Positions 1 through 5,708 of a stretch of DNA of 13,109 bases are shown one piece after another. The first letter of the stretch is position 1. Each line of letters opens with the position of its first letter. Location of the stretch: the NCBI GenBank assembly GCA_017550205.1, contig JAFZPS010000048.1, positions 1 through 13,109 on the forward strand, read 5' to 3'. The DNA is from Bacilli bacterium. GTDB lineage: Bacteria > Bacillota_I > Bacilli_A > RF39 > UBA660. Made by a program: the position numbers and the translations under genes. Below the pieces are notes generated by a model. The model did no database searches and was not told where the DNA came from. It was given only the letters and a program-made list of their open reading frames with translations.

Positions 1-429
1 AATTCCACCCATCCATTCAGCATCACGTCCTGCTAGATATTCATTAACTGTGATAATATGTACTCCTTCTCCAGTTAAAGCATTTAAATATGCTGGTAAT
101 ACTGAAGTAAGTGTTTTACCTTCACCAGTTTTCATTTCAGCTATATTACCATAGTGAATAGCTAAACCACCTAGAATTTGTACATAGAAATGTTTTTCTC
201 CAATAATTCTCCATGATGCTTCTCTAGCAGTAGCAAATGCTTCTACTAAAATATCTTCTAATGTTTCACCTTTTTGTAATCTATCTTTAAATTCTTGAGT
301 TTTATTTTGCAATTCAGTATCTGTTAATTTAGAATATTCTTCTTCTAAATCCATTACTTGATCTGCTATTTTTGTAAATCTTTTTAATTCTTTGTATTCG
401 TGATCGAATAATTTCTTTAATATATTCAT
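1..429 (-). CDS. secA: Preprotein translocase ATPase SecA (N-terminal 143 residues, cut by window edge)
   Basis: SecA is the cytosolic motor ATPase that pushes unfolded preproteins through the SecYEG channel. Only the first 143 residues are in the window; the reading frame stays open to base 1. The product starts [17 protein letters not shown] and carries the Walker A region [10 protein letters not shown] at about residues 98-107, followed by the SecA-typical [19 protein letters not shown] and RDAEWMGG. This places it at the start of nucleotide-binding domain 1. The ATG at 429 is preceded by a good ribosome binding site (GAGGAG) about 8 bases upstream. It lies directly after hpf, as in many Bacillota (hpf-secA-prfB). 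A terminator for hpf and a possible -10 (TAGAAT, 452-457) separate the two, so secA probably has its own promoter. Identification is firm; everything past the first third of the protein is unseen. Confidence 0.97.
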   Translation of the reverse strand, partial: MNILKKLFDHEYKELKRFTKIADQVMDLEEEYSKLTDTELQNKTQEFKDRLQKGETLEDILVEAFATAREASWRIIGEKHFYVQILGGLAIHYGNIAEMKTGEGKTLTSVLPAYLNALTGEGVHIITVNEYLAGRDAEWMGGI

Positions 430-459
430 GTCTTAATCTCCTCAACTTATTATTCTACC

Positions 460-491
460 AAAAAAAAGAGAGAAAATAAAGATTTTCTCTC
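460..491 (-). terminator. Intrinsic terminator after hpf
   Basis: Read on the minus strand, a perfect 10-bp stem (arms 482-491 and 468-477, sequence GAGAGAAAAT and its complement) closes a 4-base loop. Eight U residues (460-467) follow at once. It begins 10 bases after the hpf stop codon and ends about 30 bases before the secA start, so the secA promoter has to overlap it. Confidence 0.9.
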
Positions 492-501
492 CTTTTAATT
501 A

Positions 502-1041
502 TTATTCTGATTCTATTACTCCATAATTTCCATCATTTCTCTTATATACTACTGCTGGTTTATTAGTATCAGCATCTTTATACATATAGAATTGATGTCC
601 AAGTAATTCCATTTGAAGAATTGCTTCTTCTTCATCCATTGGTTTTACTTCAATTGTTTTTCTTTTAACAATTTTACTTTCTTCTTTTTCTTCTTTTTCT
701 TCAGGTAATTCAATCATATCAAAGTTAAAGTCATATGCTGGTTTAGCTTTTCTAGACATTAATCTAGTCTTGTTCTTTCTAATTTGTCTTTCTAGCTTAT
801 CAATTGTTTTATCAACTGCTGCATAGAAATCTTCTTGAGTTTCCTCAGATCTTAAAATAAATGATTTTAGTGGTATGGTAATTTCCATTGTTTGAAGATG
901 TCCTTTTACTTTTACTATGACATTGGCTCTAATATTACTACTATCTTCTAGGTATTTATCTAATCTCCCTATTTTCTCTTCAATATAGTCTTTCATAGCA
1001 TCAGTAACTTTAATCTTATCTCCATGAATGATTAGTTCCAT
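502..1041 (-). CDS. hpf: Long-form ribosome hibernation promoting factor HPF
   Basis: The 179-residue protein has the two-domain layout of long HPF. An N-terminal S30AE domain (about residues 1-95, MELIIHGDKIKVTDAMKDYI onward) binds the decoding region of the 30S subunit. A charged linker follows (EEKEEKEES), then a C-terminal dimerisation domain (about 125-179: MDEEEAILQMELLGHQFYMY, ending in NDGNYGVIE). In Bacillota the long form joins two 70S ribosomes into inactive 100S dimers in stationary phase or stress. The ATG at 1041 has a near-perfect ribosome binding site (AAGGAGG). An extended -10 lies just upstream, partly inside the 3' end of the csp terminator, and the gene ends in its own strong terminator. 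It therefore looks monocistronic between csp and secA, the usual neighbour of hpf. Length and both domains are intact. Confidence 0.96.
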   Translation of the reverse strand: MELIIHGDKIKVTDAMKDYIEEKIGRLDKYLEDSSNIRANVIVKVKGHLQTMEITIPLKSFILRSEETQEDFYAAVDKTIDKLERQIRKNKTRLMSRKAKPAYDFNFDMIELPEEKEEKEESKIVKRKTIEVKPMDEEEAILQMELLGHQFYMYKDADTNKPAVVYKRNDGNYGVIESE

Positions 1042-1063
1042 ACTATCGCCTCCTTGTACTTTT

Positions 1064-1072
1064 AGTATAGCA
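1064..1072 (-). promoter_or_regulatory. Extended -10 promoter of hpf
   Basis: On the minus strand the sequence TGC-TATACT matches an extended -10 (TGn followed by five of six bases of TATAAT). Transcription would begin near base 1057, giving a leader of about 15 bases that holds the AAGGAGG ribosome binding site. No -35 can be recognised: that position falls in the 3' arm and U-tract of the csp terminator. Confidence 0.55.
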
Positions 1073-1080
1073 TATTTGAT

Positions 1081-1113
1081 AAAAAAAAACTACTTTTTAT
1101 ACTGCTGTAGTTT
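1081..1113 (-). terminator. Intrinsic terminator overlapping the 3' end of csp
   Basis: Minus-strand arms AAACTAC (1107-1113) and GTAGTTT (1087-1093) form a 7-bp stem with a 13-base loop, followed by a U-tract of about nine (1081-1089, overlapping the end of the 3' arm). The csp stop codon (1097-1099) is inside the loop, so the 5' arm is coding sequence. The stem is AT-rich and of moderate strength. Confidence 0.6.
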
Positions 1114-1315
1114 CTTTTAGTAGTTTAACATTTATTGCTTGATAGCCTTTACTTGTTTCTATAAGTTTGAATTCAACGAGTTGATTTTCAGATAAAGATT
1201 TATATCCATCTAATTCAATAGCTGAATAGTGTACAAATATATCTTCGTTTTCTTTAAATCCGATAAAGCCATATCCTTTATCATTATTAAACCATTTAAC
1301 GCGTCCTGTCATCAT
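1097..1315 (-). CDS. Cold-shock protein, CspA/CspB family RNA chaperone
   Basis: This is a single cold-shock domain (OB fold) that binds single-stranded RNA and DNA and melts mRNA structure. The 72-residue product reads MMTGRVKWFN, then RNP1 (KGYGFI, residues 13-18) and RNP2 (DIFVHY, 25-30), with the usual FVHYSAI context; the tail KETTAV is a little longer than usual. I place the start at the ATG at 1315 (or the next ATG, 1312) because the ribosome binding site GAGGTG lies 10 bases upstream. An in-frame GTG at 1333 would overlap that site and add six residues not seen in this family. The leader can form a weak hairpin (1337-1341 with 1357-1361). An extended -10 lies upstream and a terminator overlaps the stop. 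The neighbours are a LytTR regulator and hpf, so no operon partner is evident. Confidence 0.95.
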   Translation of the reverse strand: MMTGRVKWFNNDKGYGFIGFKENEDIFVHYSAIELDGYKSLSENQLVEFKLIETSKGYQAINVKLLKETTAV

Positions 1316-1366
1316 ACTACTTCTACACCTCACATTCTACCATCTTTTATCTTATTGGTAGTTTCT

Positions 1367-1375
1367 ATTCTAGCA
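1367..1375 (-). promoter_or_regulatory. Possible extended -10 promoter of csp
   Basis: The minus-strand sequence TGC-TAGAAT matches an extended -10. Transcription would start near 1360 and give a leader of about 45 bases, much shorter than the classical cspA leader of enterobacteria. No -35 is recognisable. This is the best candidate in the roughly 140 non-coding bases between the LytTR gene and csp; I see no clear terminator for the LytTR gene there. Confidence 0.4.
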
Positions 1376-1457
1376 AATATAGAAATAATATTTATATTTT
1401 TCCGGAATTTGTTTATATTTATCTTTTTTTTGCAAATTTACTCCTTTTATCGACAAA

Positions 1458-2165
1458 TTACACCCTTCTTAAATAATTAGTAATACTTTTCTTATTATCT
1501 CTAGATACTCCATTTAGTTTTATATTATTTTTAAATGTTATTATATTGTTTTTTATATCATATGAAGATAATTGTTCTTGATTAACTATAAAACTTCTAT
1601 TTATTTTTATAAATCTATTGTCTAGTAATGTTTTTACTCTAGTTAAATTACCTGGTATATAATACTTTCTATTCTTTGTATGAATAATACATCTTTTATT
1701 ATCTTGTTCTTTTTCTATATATAGTATTTTTTGAAATTCTATATTATAAATTATATTCTTATATATGTATTTTAATGAATTAGGTCTTTGATCATAGTTT
1801 TTTAAACATATTTGGATATTTCTTAGTATTTTTTCTTCAAAGTATTTTCTTTTATTAATATAGTCTACTATAAATAAGTTTTCTTTTATTACTTTTTTCT
1901 TTTCTTCAGTATTTTCATAAAGAACTATTATTAGAGATTTCCAATCATCTAATTCTTCTCTAATATATTTAATTAGATCAATAGTATATTCTTTATATGA
2001 AATTATATATACTTTAAAGTTATCTTTATTAATTTGTTCTTTTCTATATTTATCATAAGCTATAAAAATATAGTTTATGTCATAATTCATCATTACTTTA
2101 TCTATTATTTTTTTAGATTTATTTAAGTAATATAAATCATCATCAAGCATTATAAAATCTATCAC
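1458..2165 (-). CDS. LytTR-family DNA-binding regulator with a degenerate receiver-like domain
   Basis: The 235-residue protein ends in a LytTR DNA-binding domain (about residues 130-235). The family signature appears as RFIKINRSFIVNQEQL (184-199), preceded by the beta-strand region KILYIEKEQDNKRCIIHTKN. The first 120 residues resemble a response-regulator receiver: an acidic cluster D8-D9-D10 after strand 1, a third strand KVYIIS, and helix IDLIKYIRE. The strand-3 position that normally holds the phosphorylated aspartate is Ser56, so control by phosphorylation looks lost. There is no histidine kinase gene nearby. The start is a GTG at 2165, supported by the ribosome binding site AAGGTGGTGA four bases upstream; the next ATG is in-frame codon 6 with no such site. 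The protein is very rich in Lys, Ile, Asn and Tyr, more than its neighbours. Target genes are unknown. Confidence 0.82.
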   Translation of the reverse strand: MIDFIMLDDDLYYLNKSKKIIDKVMMNYDINYIFIAYDKYRKEQINKDNFKVYIISYKEYTIDLIKYIREELDDWKSLIIVLYENTEEKKKVIKENLFIVDYINKRKYFEEKILRNIQICLKNYDQRPNSLKYIYKNIIYNIEFQKILYIEKEQDNKRCIIHTKNRKYYIPGNLTRVKTLLDNRFIKINRSFIVNQEQLSSYDIKNNIITFKNNIKLNGVSRDNKKSITNYLRRV

Positions 2166-2202
2166 ACTATCACCACCTTTTTTTCAGTCTATTAAATATA
2201 AG

Positions 2203-2232
2203 AAAAATAAAAAAGAACTTTTAAAGTTCTTT
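2203..2232 (-). terminator. Intrinsic terminator overlapping the stop codon of the tagO-like gene
   Basis: Minus-strand arms AAAGAACTT (2224-2232) and AAGTTCTTT (2212-2220) form a 9-bp stem. The minimal loop is exactly the stop codon TAA (2221-2223); in practice the loop is probably five bases. A U-rich tract (TTTTTATTTTTC) follows. The 5' arm encodes the last residues of the protein (KEL). The LytTR gene starts about 40 bases further on; its promoter is not obvious (a TATATT lies at 2195-2200). Confidence 0.85.
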
Positions 2233-3312
2233 CTTTTTCTTCTTTATTTTATTTAGTATTTCTTCAGTCTTTTGTGGTGTTTTATCTGAGATTATTGTGG
2301 TATGAAGAACAAACCAAACTACTAAAATAAATAGTATTATAAATATTATTTGTCCTATTAATGGATCTTTTAATGTATAGAATATTGCTGCTGTAGCAAA
2401 TAATATATTTATTCCATAAATTATTAATACTGTAACTGTTTGTGAAAAATTCATTCCTAATAATTGATGATGTAAGTGTTGTTTATCTGCTTGGAATGGA
2501 GGTTGTCCTTTTAATAATCTTCTTATTATAGCAAATAATGTATCTAAAATAGGTATTCCTAGAATAGTTATTGGTACAAAGAATGAGATTAATGCAGGAC
2601 CTTTAAATTCTAATAGAGTAATTACTCCAATTATAAATCCCATGAATGTTACACAGTCTCCTGCGAATATCTTTGCTGGATGGAAGTTGTGTAATAAGAA
2701 TCCTAGAGTAGAACCTAACATTATAAGTGATAGAATCATAACTAAAGATCCTGATCTTCCTTGAAAGAATCCTATTATAGCGATAGTTAAATAAAAGATT
2801 GAACAGATGCCTCCACTTAAACCATCTAATCCATCTATTAAATCAATTATATCTGTGCAAGCTACTAGGAAGATTATAGTTATTGGATAAGCTAATATAC
2901 CAAAATTTAATGAATAACCAAATGCAGTAATATTATCTAATAGAATTCCTCCATAGAATACTATTACACATGCTGCCGCTATATGAACTAAAATTCTATA
3001 TTTAGCTCTAATTGGATTTAAATCATCCATAATACCTATTAGTATTATAAGGAAACTACCTATAAGAATTGAATTCATTCTTACACTTTGTTCTCCAAAT
3101 AACATATATCCAAATAAGAATCCTAGGAATATTCCAAGTCCTCCTAATTTAGGCATTGCCACTTTATGGATATGTCGTTTACCTTCAGCATCTGTTGGTT
3201 TATCCATAGCTCCTATGTGCCTTGCGACTATTCTCATTAAATACATTATAATTGCTGAAAAACCAAAAGTTGCAAGTACTATTTTAGCAGCACTTAATAA
3301 TTGTAATTTCAT
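2221..3312 (-). CDS. tagO: TagO/WecA-family undecaprenyl-phosphate sugar-1-phosphate transferase
   Basis: This polytopic membrane enzyme belongs to the MraY/WecA superfamily. The closest type, TagO, transfers N-acetylglucosamine-1-phosphate from UDP-GlcNAc to undecaprenyl phosphate, the first step of wall teichoic acid or related glycopolymer synthesis. The 363 residues contain about ten hydrophobic segments and the family landmarks in order: MPKLGG (53-58), the DD motif (IMDDLNPIRAKYR, D96-D97), the cytosolic loop IDLIDGLDGLSGG (156-168), HPAKIFAGD (211-219), and the late loop ADKQHLHHQLL (275-285). Two conserved sites deviate: NAIN before the LIDG motif reads DIID (154-157), and GDTGS reads GDCVT (218-222). 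The C-terminus is a lysine-rich tail. It follows mbl by 38 bases, with a TGATATAAT promoter element in the gap, and its terminator overlaps its stop codon. Family assignment is firm; sugar specificity is inferred. Confidence 0.85.
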   Translation of the reverse strand: MKLQLLSAAKIVLATFGFSAIIMYLMRIVARHIGAMDKPTDAEGKRHIHKVAMPKLGGLGIFLGFLFGYMLFGEQSVRMNSILIGSFLIILIGIMDDLNPIRAKYRILVHIAAACVIVFYGGILLDNITAFGYSLNFGILAYPITIIFLVACTDIIDLIDGLDGLSGGICSIFYLTIAIIGFFQGRSGSLVMILSLIMLGSTLGFLLHNFHPAKIFAGDCVTFMGFIIGVITLLEFKGPALISFFVPITILGIPILDTLFAIIRRLLKGQPPFQADKQHLHHQLLGMNFSQTVTVLIIYGINILFATAAIFYTLKDPLIGQIIFIILFILVVWFVLHTTIISDKTPQKTEEILNKIKKKKKEL

Positions 3313-3334
3313 AATTTCACTTCTTTCATTAACT

Positions 3335-3343
3335 ATTATATCA
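3335..3343 (-). promoter_or_regulatory. Extended -10 promoter between mbl and tagO-like gene
   Basis: The minus-strand sequence TGA-TATAAT is a perfect extended -10 in the 38-base gap after mbl. The -35 position lies inside the mbl coding end and is not recognisable. Transcription would start near 3328, about 15 bases before the start codon. The ribosome binding site is weak (GAAGTGA). There is no terminator after mbl, so read-through is also likely. Confidence 0.5.
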
Positions 3344-3350
3344 AATATTA

Positions 3351-4343
3351 TTATTCTTCTTCTAGTAATTTTGTATTATCTAGAAGAATTCCTGTTCCTT
3401 CTGCTACACAAGTAAGTGGTGTTTCTGCTATTAATACTGGGATTGTTAATTCTTCTTCTAGTCTTTCCATTAATCCACTAAGTAGTGCTCCTCCACCAGT
3501 TAATATAACTCCTTTTTCCACAATATCTGCGGATAATTCAGGAGGAGTTTGTTCTAGAACACTTTTACATGACTTAATTATCTTTTTAATACTGTCTTCC
3601 ATTGCATCTTTTGTTTCTTTTTGAGTTATTGTGATTGCCTTAGGTAGTCCTGTGATAAGATCTCTTCCTCTTACTTCTTGTTTTTCTTTTTCTTTTGGTT
3701 TATATATATTTGCAAAATTAATTTTAATATCTTCTGCTGTTTTTTCTCCAATTAGTAATTTGTATTTATCATGAATATATTTAATTATATCTTCATCTAA
3801 TTGATTACCTGCTATTTTTACTGAGGCGCTTGATACTATTCCATTTAATGAAAGTATTGCTATATCAGTTGTACCTCCTCCTATATCTAGCACCATATTA
3901 GCGCTTGGTTTAGATATATCCATTCCTGCACCTATAGCAGCTACTTTCGGTTCATATTCAATATATACTTTTCTAGCTCCTGTTCTTTCAGCTGCTTCTT
4001 TTATAGCGTTTTTTTCTACTTGAGTAATATTTGTTGGACAACATATTAATATTCTAGGACGCGCTATTACTCTTCTTGCTTTAGCTTTCTTAATAAAACT
4101 ATTTAACATTATCTCTGTTAATTCAAAATCAGCTATTACCCCATCTTTCATAGGTTTAATTGCTTTTACTTTATCAGGAGTTCTTCCTAACATTTCTTTT
4201 GCTTCATTACCTACTGCTATTACTCTTTTAGTATCAGTATCAACAACGACTATACTAGGCTCATTCAGAACTATTCCTTTTCCTTTCAAGTAGATTAAAA
4301 CATTTGCTGTACCTAAATCAATTCCAATATCTCTTGCTAGCAT
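3351..4343 (-). CDS. mbl: MreB-like actin homologue Mbl
   Basis: Mbl forms membrane-associated filaments that guide cylindrical wall synthesis in rod-shaped Bacillota. The 330-residue product shows the actin-fold nucleotide pocket: phosphate 1 DIGIDLGTANVLIYLKGKG (5-23), phosphate 2 VLDIGGGTTD (151-160) and adenosine loop LTGGGALLSG (281-290). The Mbl-like stretches GIVLNEPS, RILICCPTNIT, EPKVAAIGAGMDI and TPPELSADI favour Mbl over MreB, as does its place after spoIIQ. I chose the ATG at 4343, giving MLARDIGIDLG: the ribosome binding site AAGGA lies 9 bases upstream and inside the longer open frame that begins at 4361. The longer start would add MEGMMI, and the site would then be coding. An extended -10 lies at 4366-4374. 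A spoIIID gene, often found between spoIIQ and mbl, is absent here. Confidence 0.96.
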   Translation of the reverse strand: MLARDIGIDLGTANVLIYLKGKGIVLNEPSIVVVDTDTKRVIAVGNEAKEMLGRTPDKVKAIKPMKDGVIADFELTEIMLNSFIKKAKARRVIARPRILICCPTNITQVEKNAIKEAAERTGARKVYIEYEPKVAAIGAGMDISKPSANMVLDIGGGTTDIAILSLNGIVSSASVKIAGNQLDEDIIKYIHDKYKLLIGEKTAEDIKINFANIYKPKEKEKQEVRGRDLITGLPKAITITQKETKDAMEDSIKKIIKSCKSVLEQTPPELSADIVEKGVILTGGGALLSGLMERLEEELTIPVLIAETPLTCVAEGTGILLDNTKLLEEE

Positions 4344-4365
4344 AATCATCATTCCTTCCATTTTA

Positions 4366-4374
4366 ATTTTATCA
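4366..4374 (-). promoter_or_regulatory. Extended -10 promoter of mbl
   Basis: The minus-strand sequence TGA-TAAAAT fits an extended -10 with one mismatch. It begins 11 bases past the end of the spoIIQ terminator U-tract. The -35 position would fall within that T-run and matches the consensus poorly. The transcript would start around 4359 and carry only the AAGGA ribosome binding site as leader, which agrees with a translation start at 4343 and not 4361. Confidence 0.5.
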
Positions 4375-4385
4375 TTAAATAATAC

Positions 4386-4412
4386 AAAAAAAAAGGAATT
4401 AATTTCCTTTTT
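4386..4412 (-). terminator. Intrinsic terminator overlapping the stop codon of spoIIQ
   Basis: Minus-strand arms AAAAAGGAA (4404-4412) and TTCCTTTTT (4390-4398) form a 9-bp stem with a 5-base loop (4399-4403) that begins at the spoIIQ stop codon (4399-4401). A continuous U-tract follows (4386-4394, including the last paired bases). The 5' arm encodes the final Glu-Lys-Gly-Asn region of SpoIIQ. Confidence 0.88.
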
Positions 4413-5019
4413 CTAAAGTTATTTGAGTATTTAGATAATTATATGGATTTACAGCTTGACCATTATCATATATTTCAAAATGTAAATGGTTTCCTAAGTC
4501 TTTATCTAATTTGTTTTCTCCACTTCTTCCTATTACTACTCCTTGTGAAATTACATCATCTTTATTTACATAAACTTCACTTAGACTTTGATATATAGAA
4601 ATTATTCCATTATCATGTCTTATTTCTACAGATTTTCCTAGTTCTTCATCTTCCTTAACATTAATAACTATTCCATTTAGAATTGAGACTACATCAAAAG
4701 TATTTTCACCTACATAATCTATTCCTGTATTTTGTATATATGTATTATCATGTTTGATTATTGAAGATGCTTGATTATCTTCATCAGTACTAGAATCATA
4801 ATATCCTCTTTTAACAGTAACTGATTGATCAGTATAAGGATTTATAATAGTGATTACTTCATTAACTACTGGTATTTCAGGTTCTATTATTTCATCCATT
4901 GTTGAATCAATAACTTCTTCACTTTCATTGTTTGTGTATTTTAATGTTAGGAATGGTAAAATTACAAGGGCTACTACAATTAGGAAGAAAATAGGTAATT
5001 TTAATCTTACCTTAGTCAT
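4399..5019 (-). CDS. spoIIQ: Stage II sporulation protein Q, LytM domain without catalytic residues
   Basis: SpoIIQ is a forespore membrane protein that binds mother-cell SpoIIIAH across the intermembrane space, forming an engulfment ratchet and channel. The 206 residues have a short cytosolic N-terminus, one membrane segment (about 8-27), a variable acidic stretch, and a LytM/M23 fold (about 90-197). The M23 pattern is only partly kept. NTGID has Asn97 where the first zinc-binding His should be, with Asp101 retained. YQSLSEV has Ser145 where the catalytic YxHL His should be. The NHLHFEI histidines (178, 180) remain. Loss of the first His, together with the YQSLSEV stretch, matches Bacillus-type SpoIIQ (from memory), while clostridial SpoIIQ keeps the active site. 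The start at 5019 has the ribosome binding site GAGGTGA. It sits between ywzB and mbl as in Bacillus, without spoIID and spoIIID. An alternative reading as a generic M23 protein is less likely given position and motifs. Confidence 0.9.
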   Translation of the reverse strand: MTKVRLKLPIFFLIVVALVILPFLTLKYTNNESEEVIDSTMDEIIEPEIPVVNEVITIINPYTDQSVTVKRGYYDSSTDEDNQASSIIKHDNTYIQNTGIDYVGENTFDVVSILNGIVINVKEDEELGKSVEIRHDNGIISIYQSLSEVYVNKDDVISQGVVIGRSGENKLDKDLGNHLHFEIYDNGQAVNPYNYLNTQITLEKGN

Positions 5020-5035
5020 ATTATCACCTCAATAT

Positions 5036-5064
5036 AAGTTTTACCCAAAAAAAAAGAATTATAC
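5036..5064 (-). promoter_or_regulatory. Candidate forespore (sigma-F-like) promoter of spoIIQ
   Basis: On the minus strand GTATA (5060-5064) is followed after 14 bases by GGTAAAACTT (5036-5045). This resembles the sigma-F pattern as I remember it (GYATA, about 15 bases, GGnnAnAnT). No TATAAT-like element is as well placed. The predicted start, near 5029-5031, leaves an unusually short leader with the GAGGTGA ribosome binding site almost at the 5' end. The assignment is inference based on known sigma-F control of spoIIQ in Bacillus. Confidence 0.3.
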
Positions 5065-5081
5065 TTACTTTTAGAATAATT
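5047..5081 (-). terminator. Weak terminator overlapping the end of ywzB
   Basis: Minus-strand arms AATTAT (5076-5081) and ATAATT (5057-5062) give a 6-bp AU-only stem with a 13-base loop containing the ywzB stop codon (5071-5073). Nine U residues follow (5047-5055). The hairpin is weak, so termination may be partial; the same bases also carry the candidate spoIIQ promoter. Confidence 0.4.
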
Positions 5082-5265
5082 TCGTAATAGTAAATAAATC
5101 CATTAAAAAGTTAGTTACTAAATATATTAAAGATATTCCTAAAAAGAAATATAAAACTCTTGCTTGTATAACTTTATTTTTTTTAAATATACCATTTATA
5201 TTAAGAGAATCCATTGCCCATATTACTAGTATGGTAACAACTAAATATAAGAAGAATTTACCCAT
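5071..5265 (-). CDS. ywzB: DUF1146 (YwzB-family) small membrane protein
   Basis: This 64-residue protein has two membrane segments (about 4-20 and 38-58) joined by a basic loop. The loop and second helix, LNINGIFKKNKVIQARVLYF followed by FLMDLF at the end, match the DUF1146 pattern: an aromatic-rich first helix, KxxxxQAxxLY, and an FxxD near the C-terminus. The function is unknown. In Bacillus subtilis ywzB sits between the ATP synthase operon and murAA-spoIID-spoIIQ, and here it again lies just before spoIIQ, which supports the call. The start ATG overlaps the rpiB stop codon (TAATG), so translation is probably coupled to rpiB. The family name is inferred from the sequence pattern plus position; no enzymatic motif is visible. 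Confidence 0.75.
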   Translation of the reverse strand: MGKFFLYLVVTILVIWAMDSLNINGIFKKNKVIQARVLYFFLGISLIYLVTNFLMDLFTITKLF

Positions 5266-5708
5266 TAGTTATTTTCCTCATACTCTGCTATTTTATTTCT
5301 TCTTCTTACATGTCTTTCTTCCATTGAAGCTGGAGTATCAATCATTCTATTAATAATAGCTAAAGATAATTCTAATGAAGATTTACCTGAGAAAGAAATA
5401 ATATTTGCATCATTATCATTTCTAGTAACAATTACATCTTCTACATCCTTTACTCTAGCAGCACGTATACCTTTTACTTTATTACATGCCATACTCATAC
5501 CAATTCCAGAACCACAAAGAGTTATTCCGAAATCTAATTTCTTATCTCTTACATCTTCTGCTAATTTAAATGCATAATCAGGATAATCTGCAGGTTCTTC
5601 TCCATCTGTTCCATAATCGATTAATTCTACATCATCTCTTTTAAATTCTTTTAAAAGTAATTCTTTAAGATCATAACCTCTATGATCACTAGCGATACCT
5701 ATTTTCAT
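5265..5708 (-). CDS. rpiB: Ribose-5-phosphate isomerase B / LacA-LacB family sugar-phosphate isomerase
   Basis: RpiB interconverts ribose 5-phosphate and ribulose 5-phosphate in the pentose phosphate pathway. The 147 residues show the family start MKIGIASDHRGYDLK (D8, H9), the anion-hole and catalytic segment LCGSGIGMSMACNKVKGIRAA with catalytic Cys65 and Ser67, and NDAN (99-102). In the family this last motif is usually HNDAN, with the His (His99 in E. coli) assisting ring opening. Here that position is Asp98 (TRNDNDAN). The C-terminal arginine cluster ERHVRRRNK, likely phosphate-binding, is kept. The ATG at 5708 has a strong ribosome binding site (AGGAGG) located inside the end of the upstream gene, which it overlaps by 20 bases; its stop overlaps the ywzB start. 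In Bacillus rpiB is also near ywzB. RpiB is the best call; the His change leaves room for a different pentose or hexose phosphate substrate. Confidence 0.9.
   Translation of the reverse strand: MKIGIASDHRGYDLKELLLKEFKRDDVELIDYGTDGEEPADYPDYAFKLAEDVRDKKLDFGITLCGSGIGMSMACNKVKGIRAARVKDVEDVIVTRNDNDANIISFSGKSSLELSLAIINRMIDTPASMEERHVRRRNKIAEYEENN

Noticed and set aside
1316..1333. GTG-initiated six-residue extension of the cold-shock protein
   Set aside because: The extension would translate the ribosome binding site of the ATG at 1315, and cold-shock proteins start just before the G-x-V-K-W-F segment.
1337..1361. Cold-responsive RNA thermometer in the csp leader
   Set aside because: The only pairing is a 5-bp stem with a 15-base loop, and the leader is short; nothing supports a temperature-sensing structure from sequence alone.
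1229..1480. Plus-strand open frame of 83 codons across csp and its upstream region
   Set aside because: It runs antisense to a clear cold-shock gene, has no ribosome binding site, and its Phe/Ile-rich translation is the reverse complement of Lys/Asn-rich AT sequence.
4344..4361. Longer Mbl start at 4361 (MEGMMI extension)
   Set aside because: The AAGGA ribosome binding site lies inside this extension, ideally spaced for the ATG at 4343, and Mbl proteins begin with M-x-ARDIGIDLG.
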